Assembly (NCBI GenBank): GCA_009760885.1
Contig: CM019708.1
Coordinates: forward strand, 13,594,531-13,658,530
Length of the DNA stretch: 64,000 nt
Source of the DNA: Achatina immaculata
Lineage: Eukaryota > Mollusca > Gastropoda > Stylommatophora > Achatinidae
Reading direction: 5' to 3'
Under the pieces are notes generated by a model that was not told the origin of the DNA, did not search any database, and saw only the letters and a list, made by a program, of their open reading frames with translations. The first letter of the stretch is position 1, and every line of letters starts with the position of its first letter. Both the position numbers and the translations under genes were made by a program. Positions 53,901 to 63,872 of this stretch are shown in pieces.

Positions 53901-56900
53901 TAATATGGCAGCTTTAGGGCTGTTGAACCATAGGTAATATGGCAGCTTTAGGGCTGTTGAACCATAGGTAATATGGCAGCTTTAGGGCTGTTGAACCATA
54001 GGTAATATGGCAGCTTTAGGGCTGTTGAACCATAGGTAATATGGCAGCTTTAGGTCTGGTGAACCATAGGTAATATGGCAGCTTTAGGTCTGGTGAACCA
54101 TAGGTAATATGGCAGCTTTAGGTCTGGTGAACCATAGGTAATATGGCAGCTTTAGGTCTGGTGAACCATAGGTAACATGGCAGCTTTAGGTCTGGTGAAC
54201 CATAGGTAATATGGCAGCTTTAGGTCTGGTGAACCATAGGTAATATGGCAGCTTTAGGTCTGGTGAACCATAGGTAATATGGCAGCTTTAGGGCTGTTGA
54301 ACCATAGCTAACATGGCAGCTTTAGGGCTGGTGAACCATAGGTAATATGGCAGCTTTAGGTCTGGTGAACCATAGCTAACATGTCAGAGTTAGGGCTGTT
54401 GAACCATAGCTAACATGTCAGAGTTAGGGCTGTAGAAATATTGCTAACATGTCAGAGTTAGGGCTGTTGAACCATAACTAACATGGCAGCGTTAGGGCTG
54501 GTGAACCATAACTAACATGGCAGCGTTAGGGCTGGTGAACCATAACTAACATGGCAGCGTTAGGGCTGGTGAACCATAACTAACATGGCAGCGTTAGGGC
54601 TGGTGAACCATAGGTAACATGTCAGAGTTAGGGGTGGTGAACCATAACTAAGATGGCAGCGTTAGGGCTGGTGAACCATAACTAACATGGCAGCGTTAGG
54701 GCTGGTGAACCATAGGTAACATGTCAGAGTTAGGGCTGTTGAACCATAACTAACATGTCAGAGTTAGGGCTGGTGAACCATAGCTAATATGTCAGAGTTA
54801 GGGCTGGTGAACCATAGGTAATATGTCAGAGTTAGGGCTGGTGAACCATAGGTAACATGTCAGAGTTAGGGCTGTTGAACCATAGCTAATATATCAGAGT
54901 TAGGGCTGTTGAACCATAACTAACATGTCAGAGTTAGGGCTGGTGAACCATAGCTAATATATCAGAGTTAGGGCTGGTGAACCATAGGTAATATGTCAGA
55001 GTTAGGGCTGGTGAACCATAGGTAACATGTCAGAGTTAGGGCTGTTGAACCATATCTAATATATCAGAGTTAGGGCTGGTGAACCATAGGTAACATGTCA
55101 GAGTTAGGGCTGTTGAACCATAGCTAATATATCAGAGTTAGGGCTGTTGAACCATAACTAACATGTCAGAGTTAGGGCTGGTGAACCATAGCTAATATGT
55201 CAGAGTTAGGGCTGGTGAACCATAGGTAATATGTCAGAGTTAGGGCTGGTGAACCATAGGTAACATGTCAGAGTTAGGGCTGTTGAACCATAGCTAATAT
55301 ATCAGAGTTAGGGCTGTTGAACCATAACTAACATGTCAGAGTTAGGGCTGGTGAACCATAGCTGACAAAGACCCTGTCCCACCTCTTCGTTAGTACTCGC
55401 AGTAACAGGCCTAGTCTGGGGCAAGGATCGCCATAGTGCCTATGGTGGTGGAGTCTGCTAAAGAAGTATTGCACACCTCCTGCTGTTAACTCTACTCAAG
55501 GACTGAAAAAAAATAGCCACCATTACCCGCTCCAAATCCGACACGATGTTATGCCTCAACATCGTCACCTCATTAAAGAAAATCAGCTGCAAATTCCAGG
55601 GAGATAGAAAATAAGAAAACTGCAGTTTGTGAGTGACATTTAGCTAAAGATTTAGTTATAAGCTGTAACGATATTTGTATGTTCTTTGACTACAGCTTAG
55701 TGTTAAAAGGCTACAGGATATCAGAAGAAAATGCTGTGATAAAAGGCATTTGAAAGTGCTTATTTTAAGTAAAGATTACAATACTGTTTCCTCTTCGTTC
55801 ATATTTGACATGTTAAATCTCATAGCATATAGTTTAGTGTTAGCCTAAGCAATGTGTATATTCCTCTGTTACCTACAGTGTTTGTACAAGGATGGTCGAA
55901 TATTGGTAGCGAACTAGAGATGACAAACGGGCCTAAGACAACTCCTGAATAAAAGTTGTTTCTTCTGACCGACAGGATAGATATTATCGTGCTCTCTGTA
56001 GTAGAAGGGCCTTCCAGAAGACAGTGTGTTTGATCTCCTGTACAAATTTAAGAAAACTATTATGTGGGATTCCTATTTGGCTAGATGCTTGTACTTCATC
56101 AAGGTGTTGGCTGCCAAAGAGCATACTGTTGATGGATAACACACACCAGGCAATAAAATCTTCGTGTGAGTTCTCAGAATCGGGGAACTGGGTCAACACG
56201 TGGTTGTTACGTTGTGTCTTAAATTTCTTAGCCGGTGCAAATTAGCAAATAGAAAGTCACAATGTTTGCACACAGTAAAGTGACAGAGGATAGTTTTCTA
56301 TGCTTGGTCTCTAAAACTAAAGTACAGTACAGTTTACGTGCAAGAGAAAGAAATAGCGAGAGTCTGACAGTAACCACAAACAAGGCAGTCCGGCAGGACG
56401 AGTATGCAGCCTAGTGAGGACAAGGCGACTAACTTTTAAAAACATTTTATACTCTGTACTAGCTTTCATGGCCAAACTTTCGCGACACTAAAACTTCATG
56501 TGATGTCCTATTATCATTTCACTTACATCCAACCCGACATGCAGTGAATTACTTTGTTGCTGCCTTTAAGTGCAAACATTATTTCAGAGACAGTTTTAAG
56601 TGCAAACATTATTTCAGAGACAGTTTTAAGTGCAAACATTATTTCAGAGATAGTTTTGACCTGTGTTAGTGCGCGACGTGTAAAGACAGTCGGTTTAAGG
56701 GGACTAGTAGCGAATAACCAACAAAGTTCTTTTCAAAATACTGACTTTTGATTCTGCTACGTGGATTTAATTATCAAAACATCTAAAAAGATCGTGAGAA
56801 CAGACAGTGGAACAACCCTAGGAAAAATCTCACTTTTCTTATCTGCGTATATTCATTATTCTAAAATGTATAAACTAGAAAAAAAAATATGAACAGCTTT

Positions 56901-59900
56901 ATTACTTAACAAGCACAAGGTTTTGACGTTTCCGTGAGAACCTTAATCATACAAAAACACACAGGACGAAGAAATAGAGAAAGAAAATAAAAAAAGATAA
57001 ATTCACATGAGTGCTAGGTAAAAAATAGGAATGGAAAAAAATACAATAAAATACAACGAATGGAGCACTTAGCTGTGACTTGTAAGAGACTGTGTTCAGA
57101 AATACGCATCTTGGAGTGTAAAGAATGTTTAAATGGAGACTTGTGATGTGTGATAGGTGGGTCGTAAATGGTGATGGGAAGGGGGAGAACAGTGAAAATG
57201 GGAGAGAGCGATATAATGGTAATCTAGCCGGGTGAAGGTGGAATACGTGATTACAGATGGGGTAGAGTGGTTGTAACCTGATGCTGTGAGGAGGTTCTTA
57301 ACTATGTGTTACAAGTGAGTAAGGAGTGGAACTTAGTGCAGAGGGAATATGATTGTGGAAGAGAGGAATGTTAGGTGTAGCTGAATTGCGATTTCAAACC
57401 ATTTGGTTCCAGTGTCCCATATTCCTTAATGTAGCGGTTATCAAGCGCTAGGCGGCTTCTGTCGTCTACGTGACAATGTTTGATGGCTATTATCATAAAA
57501 TCAGATTTGTCTTTGTGATTTGGGCCATTGAAATGATTAGGCACTGGTTTAGAAGCATGGGGGTGATATACAGATGTTTCTGCCTTCGGTCACCTGGTCT
57601 GAGGCCATTTTCACCAATATAAGCTGTTTAAGTTACACCAATTATTCGTGTGTTATATTTATTATTCTAAAGTCTTTACATGGTGTCATCACAGGGGTAC
57701 GATACTGACAATGACGGCCGAATCTCTCGATACGAATATACTAACTATGTGGACACGCACAGCCCTCAGCTGCACGCTTTCTCGCATGGTCTCTATGACT
57801 ATTACGATGTGGACAGTGACAATTACCTAGATCAACACGATTTCGATAACTTTTTCCGGTTAATGGACAGCAACAACGATGGTTTTGTCACAGAAGCTGA
57901 ATATGTCAGGTACATGTTTCGGTGTGGCAGTCTTGATGCGGTGTATCTTCTTTTTCTTCTTCTTCTTCATCATTATCATCATCATTCAAGGTCAGTCTCT
58001 TTAACAAATGCGGCAATTCGTCTCTAGTTTTCAGCGTCACAAAAAACTTACCCTGTAGGAAAATGAGGTCAGGCCACGTCATTTGGTTGGCTGGAATGTG
58101 TAGCTGGCATCTCTGAAGAATGTACTGTATCATCTGCGTGTCTCTGATCCAGACACGTGGTTGTGTAGCTGGCATCTCTGGACGATGTGCTGTTCTGCGT
58201 GTCTCTGATCCAGACACGTGGATGTGTAGCTGGCATCTTCGTGTCTCTGATCCAGACATGTGGATGTGTAGCTGACATCTCTGCAGTATATCTGTGTCAT
58301 CTCGTCTCTCTGATCTAGACATGTGGATGTGTAGCTGACATCTCTGCAGTATATCTGTGTCATCTTCGTGTCTCTGATCTAGACATGTGGATGTGTATCT
58401 GACATCTCTGCAGTATATCTGTGTCATCTTCGTGTCTCTGATCTAGACATATGGATGTGTAGCTGACATCTCTATATCTGTGTCATCTGCGTGTCTCTAA
58501 TCCAGACATGTGGATGTTTTGAAATAATTTTCTCTTTAAGAGGATTTCTAACTGAAGACAGGACTGACGGCACAAAGCTACACAAAAATAAATAAAAGAT
58601 GGAAGCAACTAACTTTGTCTGAAGTGACGAGATGACGATTCTAACTAATTCTTGTGATAGTAGTTATTCTGAATTACAACACAGCACCTTCAGATCGTCG
58701 GAGTACTTTTTGTAAAAGTACACCCTCCCCTTAGAGTGCCGGGAGTACGGCCCAAACACTTGTCGGGCCTCTGGGTGATTCCCTTGAGGTCTTGTGAGTT
58801 GTTGCTTGGTTTTCTTTTTGGTTTTTGGTTTTTGTTTTGTACCGTCCCGAACTGAACCCGCGATCTTCCAGCTGGCACTGCACTTCGAAGTTCATCTTAG
58901 TGATTTAGCTACGGAGGACTGGTATTGGTTGTGACAAATGAAATTATTTATGTTCTCAATGTTCTCTTCGCATATTCCACAACCAGCATGAGGCCTTTTC
59001 TGCTGTTTCTGAAAGGCTTTTCATTGCTCTTGCTCTTGCTTGTCCCTTTATGCCCAGTTGCCTATACAGGTCGTATGTTGATGTTGCTACTAATCCTCTC
59101 GCTCCCACTTCTACAGCTATCAATTTTGTCCTGATTCCTGCCCCCTGCCTCAGTTGCTTGACCAGATTATTGCTCTTCTCACATTTGAATAATGCTGCTA
59201 CTCTGTTCTTGTTTCGCATGGAACCATAAGCTCGATCATTATTAGTTCCTGTTTTGCTATGGAGTACACTACAATGTCTGGTTGCATTCCTCTGTTCTTG
59301 ATGGCCGTCGGGTATTCTCTTCTTCCTGGTAGGTCCGCTATCACATCCCACTCATTTCTATTATCTAGCAGTGATGGTAAGGGAATGTCCCTGATTTCAA
59401 TATTCGATGTCGTAATAGAGCCTATGAAGTATTTAAGTGGGACTTCAACTCTTTTGCTGTTGTTTGCTTTATCTTTTGCCCTGTCTACAATGGCAATGTT
59501 GAGCTGCCAGGTGTAGCGTCCTTGGGCTGATGATACTCTGCATGTTGACAGCACGTGCTCCAGTGTTTGACTTTAGTTGCAGAGGGGACACTTTGGGTCT
59601 TCTGATGCACACCGTTTGTGTAGGTCTGAGCCTGTAGGCAGAAGGTCATAAGCAGATCTGATGATGAAGCAGAGTCTCTGAAGTGCCATTTTCCAGATGT
59701 CATTCCATGTTAGTGACCTCTGCAAAACTTCCTCTCACGTTGTCCATTGGCCTTGCTGTGCCTGTTGGACTGCCTTCTGGACCTGCTTATCATCCTCTAT
59801 ACTTCTTACTTGGCTGATGAAGTATACGGACGCCCTACGACTAGCACATCTTTGGTTACATTTCTTACATTTTCTTGTTGCTTGCTTTAGATAAATACAA

Positions 59901-61563
59901 GCGCATACAGACCATATCACTGCTACCCTAGCTGCTTCAGGTAACGGACTATGTTATGTGTTTTCTATGTTGGAGTTACTTAAAATTTTTAAGTGTGGCA
60001 ACTTTTAGCTGCTGATACAGCAACTAAAAACGTCTTGTTGGTAGCTCCGAATATATCATAACTAACATCCTAATTTCCTTTATTCTTCTGAAACATAATT
60101 TTCATTTCGTTGTAACTTTTACCTGCAGATAAAAGGTCCGACAGTTAGGTAATGATATTAATTTTACTATGGCCAAGATAAAAATGCCATCTCTGAAGCA
60201 AAGTATGGAATCCAAAGAGGTAACCTTCATCTAGGATCTGGCAACTTTTCTTCGGCCCCCGATAAGCAGACGACAAACAAGCCGCCATTTTGTTGACCTA
60301 GTCAGAGGTGCATTGTTACGTAATCAGCACGGAGCAAAAAGCTAACATTAAATTCTGTTTAAAACTCGGAAAAGGTGCCATTGAAATAGTTGAATTGATG
60401 CGACAAATTTATGAGGATACTTGATTATCTCGTGCACAGACATTCAGGTGGTATTCACTATTCAAAATTGGAGTGTAAACGAATACAAATGCACCTAGAC
60501 ATGGACGCCCAGTTTCTGTTCGTAATGAGGAACTCATTGCAAAAGTCAGAGAATGGATACAAGAAGATCATTGTTTGATTGTGAGGATGATGGCAGACGA
60601 ATTTGGTGTTAACCGGGAGACTATTCGTAAAATTGCAGTGGGAGATTTGGGCAAGAAAAAAGTACTTGCCGGTTTGTACCACATGAGTTGTCTGATGACC
60701 AAAAACATCAGCGTGTTGAGTAGGCAAAAGAAATCATCAAAACGTGTCGCAGAAATAAACATTTCTTTCATTCGATTGTTGCAGAGAATTAAACATGGAT
60801 TTTCCGCTATGATCCTACAACTAAACGCCAAAGTGCAAAACATTTCGTCTTCAGAAGTCGAAAGTGTGCTTCTACGATAGCAAAGGAGTTATTCACAAAG
60901 AATTTATTCCAGAAGGACAGACTGTCACTGTCAAAGTTTATTTAAGTATTTTGAAACGCCTATTGAAAAGGATTTTCAGAGTTCGACCAGAGTATTCAAC
61001 ACCTGGCAGTTTTTCCTTCTTTATGATAATGCACCGGCTCACCGGGAGGTAGTTGTACAGGGATATTTCGCCCCAAAATAAGTCTGTGTTCACAACCAGC
61101 CACCCTAGTCCCCAGATTTGTCTCCCTGCGATTATTTTCTATTACCAAAATTAAAGTTACCATTGAAAGGACGCTCCTTTGACGATACTGATGACATCCT
61201 AAGGGCCGTAACATCGAGTTTAAGGGCCATACCAACAGAACAACTGTAGAAATCGTTCCAGTGTTTGTTAGATCGTGCCACTCGCTGTATCAATGCACAA
61301 GGGACTTACTTTGAAGAAAAATACAGGTTATATCTTCAACTGTTGTTTATTTTATTTTTTTTTATGTCATTAGTCTCACTACTTAATTGCCGGACCTTGT
61401 ATACATTTTAAATTATATTCTGTAATCAAAGATAAATATTTACATCTTTCCACAGCTAGGAAAACCAGAAATAAAACAAAACAAAGAAGCGAATAAAAGG
61501 AGACTGAAACATAAATATAAGGACAAACGATAATCCATGGTACACACACACGCTCGCTCGCAC

Positions 61564-61598
<35 letters not shown>

Positions 61599-62767
61599 CA
61601 CAAGTAGCGCTTAGCGGAAACACTAAAGACTACTTAAAAAGGAGAAGGATTTCTAATAAATATGGGTACATAGTAAATATGGATGCCTAATAAATATGGA
61701 TACCTAATAAATATGGATGCCTAAAAAATATGGGTACCTAATGGATTATTTCATAGAAGTATGGACAAAAGTTGACATATCGATAATAGGGCACGAGAAA
61801 CAGTCAACAATTCATACAAACAGATGGCTAGAAACATGGTTAAAATCGACCACAAAAATATTGCCAGTATATTAACGTCTTCACAGTTTTGGTTATTATT
61901 TTGCCAGTATATTAACGTCTTCACAGTTTTGTTTGCTTGTCTTAGATAAATACACGAACTATCTAAATGATACATGGTGGCACTGTTAAAAGACTTTAAA
62001 ACATACTTGAGCGAAAAAAACAAACTGGAAAGGAAAGAGGAAGGCTGGAACAAGAAAATGAACAACCCGACAACCGGAGCCTAATATGCGCCATAACACG
62101 AACACGAGACAGGAAGCTATGTACATATTTCCCTCTCGTTTGTGTACAGCGTGATCTAGTGGTGGATGAGTGTACGAGAGATGGCTCATGGCGTTGTTAG
62201 TGACAGTTCACCATGCAGCAACATTCAAACAAAGGTGCACTTCCACCTTGAACTTGGTCACGACTCGGGAACGATCTCTTCATTAAAGAAGAGGTCCAAG
62301 CTTAAGTCTAACTCCAAGATCTCACATGTACAGTCAGTGTTTAATCACGTTCTCACCACTCGTGTAGACAGATAAAGAGCTCCCATACTTCACCACGCTC
62401 ATCCTTCAGTCGGCCGTTCTCCCTCTAAAAACCCCGCCAAAAGCTCGTCACGTGGCCACGTTTAATAACAGCTTGGTCATATGACCAGGTGGCCAACGCT
62501 CACATGGTTACTTGCTTAAACATGTGTTGTGCTAAAGCCTGAACAACTACAACACACACCTAGTAGCCCTTTACTATCAAAGCTAAAGATCCATTGCAAC
62601 CAAATTTCTCTGATGACGAGACACATGACAATAATACATATAAGAAAATACACTGAATAAACTTAACGTCTTTCAAGATTCACATTTTTTGGTGCTTTTT
62701 TTTCTACAGATACTGGGTGATTCTCTTTGAATCTCTGGAACATCTACACGGCGGTGGTCGCAAGTGA
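50713..62767 (+). CDS. Secreted EF-hand calcium-binding protein (three coding exons)
   Basis: Coding exons 50713-50871, 57695-57909 and 62710-62767 join in phase to 143 residues and a stop. Residues 1-17 are a signal peptide (MLLRLSLLFLIPAYALA), so the protein should enter the secretory pathway. Four EF-hand loops follow: DTNKDGILTQGE (36-47), DTDNDGRISRYE (56-67), DVDSDNYLDQHD (91-102, Asn instead of the usual Gly at loop position 6) and DSNNDGFVTEAE (111-122). Loop starts are spaced 20, 35 and 20 residues, so the protein is an internal duplication of a two-loop unit, which also supports joining exon 1 directly to exon 2. The last exon gives YWVILFESLEHLHGGGRK. Such proteins bind calcium outside cells; a role in shell or matrix calcium handling is only a guess. 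Introns of 6.8 and 4.8 kb are full of repeats. Confidence 0.82.
50895..50962 (+). repeat. (GT)n(GA)n compound microsatellite in intron 1
   Basis: About 14 GT units followed by GA units. Open frames through it are artefacts. Confidence 0.93.
50963..52997. other. Intron 1 sequence without recognised features
   Basis: Two kilobases of intron sequence with short spurious frames. No clear extra exon: acceptor-like TTTCTTGCAG at 52850 leads into Lys/Asn-rich codons with no good donor. Confidence 0.4.
52998..55592. repeat. Unclassified interspersed repeat, copy c, expanded internally
   Basis: The left edge (CAATCAGCGACCCATAGC, 52998) and right flank (AAGACCCTGTCCCACCTC, then TGGTGGTGGAGTCTGC, GACACGATGTTATGCCTC) match copies a and b. 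Between them, where copy a has one CATA..GCTAGCG..GGGTTAGCGAACC segment, this copy has about 69 tandem versions of it. Confidence 0.85.
53005..55355 (+). repeat. 34-bp minisatellite, ~69 copies
   Basis: The unit is GTGAACCATAGCTAACATGC followed by CAGCGTTAGGGCTG, with regional variants: CTAGTGAACC at the left, GGTAATATGGCAGC in the middle and ATGTCAGAGTTAGG at the right. Blocks of neighbouring identical variants show expansion by local duplication. No spacers, so not CRISPR-like. It lies in intron 1 of the EF-hand gene. Confidence 0.97.
55593..57694. other. Rest of intron 1; 30-bp repeat at 56571-56658
   Basis: Three copies of TTTAAGTGCAAACATTATTT followed by CAGAGACAG at 56571-56658. The remainder has no supported feature up to the acceptor TCATCACAG at 57694. 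Confidence 0.45.
57695..57909 (+). CDS. EF-hand gene, coding exon 2
   Basis: 215 bp encoding residues 54-124 plus two bases of Arg125. It carries EF loops 2-4. Acceptor ATCACAG|GGG; donor GTCAG|GTACAT, phase 2. Reading through the donor gives an unrelated low-complexity tail, so splicing is favoured. Confidence 0.85.
57945..57990 (+). repeat. (TTC)n/(ATC)n run in intron 2
   Basis: TTCTTC and ATCATC units just after the donor of coding exon 2. Confidence 0.8.
58088..58515 (+). repeat. ~60-bp minisatellite in intron 2, ~7 copies
   Basis: Units contain GTGTCTCTGATCCAGACATG, TGGATGTGTAGCTGGCATC and TCTGCAGTATATCTGTGTC, with some shortened. Minus frames give periodic peptides without meaning. 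Confidence 0.92.
58516..58950. other. Intron 2; possible SINE-like patch 58690-58915
   Basis: A GC-richer patch with GAACCCGCGATCTTCC resembles the B-box side of a decayed tRNA-type SINE. No A box was found. Otherwise unrecognised. Confidence 0.25.
58951..59940 (-). pseudogene. R2-like LINE remnant: CCHC and restriction-like endonuclease
   Basis: The minus strand encodes the C-terminal part of a non-LTR element of the restriction-like-endonuclease type (R2/NeSL/Hero group). In order: WHFRDSASSSDLLMTF; a CCHC knuckle CPLC..HVLSTC with spacing C-2-C-7-H-4-C and an internal stop; SSAQGRYTWQLN; then MQPDIVVYS..MIELMVPCE (the PD..E core of the nuclease fold); and IAVEVGARGLVATST, KSLSETAEKASCWLW near the end. 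Stops and frameshifts separate the parts. The RT is missing. It lies in antisense orientation in intron 2 of the EF-hand gene. Confidence 0.75.
59941..60131. other. Intron 2 spacer
   Basis: Short AT-rich gap between the R2-like remnant and the mariner element; nothing seen. Confidence 0.4.
60132..61399 (+). mobile_element. Mariner DNA transposon, second family (1268 bp)
   Basis: Terminal inverted repeats: left AAAGGTCCGACAGTTAGGTA and right (reversed) CAAGGTCCGGCAATTAAGTA, continuing with similarity for about 30 bp, each next to TA (60130-60131; 61400-61401). The ends differ from those of the 25-kb element, so this is a separate mariner lineage. It sits in intron 2 of the EF-hand gene, same strand. 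Length is normal, interior decayed. Confidence 0.87.
60318..61335 (+). pseudogene. Mariner transposase pseudogene (DD34D)
   Basis: The + strand codes a transposase broken by several stops and shifts. N-terminal: FCLKLGKGAIEIVELMRQIY, then HGRPVSVRNEELIAKVREW and MADEFGVNRETIRKIAVGDLG (helix-turn-helix). Middle: IFRYDPTTKRQSA-type residues and FYDSKGVIHKEFIPEGQTV. Catalytic part: YDNAPAHREV (Asp, about 61026) and SPDLSPCDYFLLPKLK (Asp), with 34 residues between, then LKGRSFDDTDDILRAVTSSL and CINAQGTYFEEKY. Stops interrupt this last frame near 61080 and 61110. Inactive, and older than the 25-kb copy by its number of lesions. Confidence 0.85.
61540..61603 (+). repeat. (AC)n microsatellite
   Basis: About 25 AC units with a few interruptions (CGCTCG, CAAAC). 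Confidence 0.93.
61650..61742 (+). repeat. 17-bp tandem repeat, ~5 copies
   Basis: The unit is AATAAATATGGATGCCT with GGGTACCT variants. Confidence 0.88.
61743..62709. other. End of intron 2; 46-bp direct duplication 61855-61935
   Basis: TTTTGCCAGTATATTAACGT and following bases occur twice in tandem. No other supported feature before the pyrimidine-rich acceptor TTTTTTTTCTACAG at 62709. Confidence 0.45.
62710..62767 (+). CDS. EF-hand gene, terminal coding exon
   Basis: 58 bp, too small to stand out as a frame on its own. After a strong pyrimidine tract and CTACAG, the first base completes the Arg codon left by exon 2, giving RYWVILFESLEHLHGGGRK and TGA (62765-62767). Phase match, acceptor quality and a hydrophobic-amphipathic helix after EF loop 4 support it. 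Confidence 0.72.
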
Positions 62768-62915
62768 GGCGCAGTTTACTGCAAACAGTTGCACAGTTCC
62801 GCTTTCCAACATCCACTTCAGCTGTAGTAGATTTCTATAGTGAAAATGGTTTTTCCGTTTGCGTTACGAGAGATGAAAGTATTGTAACTAATAAATAATT
62901 TCATTCGTCGTCATC
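62768..62915 (+). other. EF-hand gene 3' UTR with AATAAA at 62890-62895
   Basis: AATAAA lies 123 bp after the stop, a normal place for a polyadenylation signal. The end point is an estimate. Confidence 0.55.
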
Positions 62916-63589
62916 ATCATGTTCCATTTTGGCGTATAGGAATTCTGCGTCTCCATGCTTGGTGTGATTTTCTAAGTTATTTACGTCAGAATGAATGATG
63001 TTATTTTTAAAATAATATGTGGGAGCAATGCTGAATGTGCTGGAATGATGATATGAATACATCGACTGGAGAACCGGAACTGGTCAAGACCCTATCTTAT
63101 CCCTGTTTGGTGCTCTTTTTAAAAGAATGCTTTGTTTCTTCGGTCTGTTTTACAAAGATGTGGAAGTAATATCATGGTAGAAAGATTCGCTGTGGTCTCT
63201 AAGTTGAAACGTGCCATAGAAGGAAATCTCTATTCCCACTACAAAGATGAAAAAGACTGGGCCACATATATAGAATGGAAAAAAAACAAGACACCCCTAA
63301 ACCACCTTGACTGGGAAACCTTGACTGGGACACCTTGACTGGGACACCTCAAGGGAAGGTAAAGAGTGCCACTGGGGACACGGAGACGCAACAAAGCAGA
63401 GAGAACTAACGGAAGTGGGAAAGACATGGTTTCAGATATCCCGACTTGTTCAAGACAGGTTTGGCTGAAGAACCTTTGATGTCTTATGCTCCGTTGGGAG
63501 TACAGAGGAATGATGATGATGATGATGATGGTTGTGCCATAGAGGCGCCTGGGGGATATGGTTCTAGTTTTCATAATTTCTTACTTTTC
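62916..63589. other. No gene recognised; short repeats
   Basis: ACCTTGACTGGGA units occur three to four times at 63303-63350, and GAT units at 63507-63530. A fragment like the middle of the interspersed repeat (GGTCAAGACCCTATC, 63082-63120) is present. A + frame at 63132-63338 (ERFAVVSKLKRAIEGNLYSH) has no recognised family. Confidence 0.35.
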
Positions 63590-63872
63590 GCCACGTAAGA
63601 AGCTGATGTGGTCAGCATCACACATGGCCCCCTTTCTTTTCCCCTGCTCCATAAGATGTCAGGTACCCATTTCCACAGCCAGGGAACTACGGGCGCACCC
63701 GGCAGGACTTGGAATCATCGACCTACGCAGGAGATCTGCAGGGAGTGTCTGTCCAAGAAACGTATTACTCGTCTCTAAGCGAGTTAGTGTAATCCACTTC
63801 CCATCCGACGTATGTCTGCGTTTCAACATCTTCACTGCATCGGCAGCAAGGAACAACATTTCTCTGGAAGAT
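63590..63872. repeat. Composite: SINE-like piece plus interspersed repeat copy e
   Basis: The left part (GATGTGGTCAGCATCACACATGG..., GTACCCATTTCC) resembles the SINE-like copies at 30.3 kb. The right part (about 63775-63870: CATCCGACGTATGTCTG, TTCAACATCTTCACTGCATC, GGCAGCAAGGAACAAC) matches the right end of copies a and b. On the minus strand it shares the phrase FLAADAVKMLK with them. Whether this is one element or two abutting ones is unclear. Confidence 0.5.

Noticed and set aside
53005..55355. Regularly repeated 34-bp units, reminiscent of a CRISPR array
   Set aside because: No unique spacers between repeats, eukaryotic context, no cas genes. It is a head-to-tail minisatellite.
50752..57694. 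A missing exon between EF loops 1 and 2
   Set aside because: The 20-residue spacing first looked too short, but loops 3 and 4 have the same spacing inside a single exon, so the direct join is self-consistent.
57680..58027. A single 115-codon open frame as the whole EF-hand gene
   Set aside because: It reads through both a good splice acceptor and a good donor. Its tail beyond 57909 is low-complexity His/Leu sequence, and the spliced model adds a signal peptide and a matching last exon.
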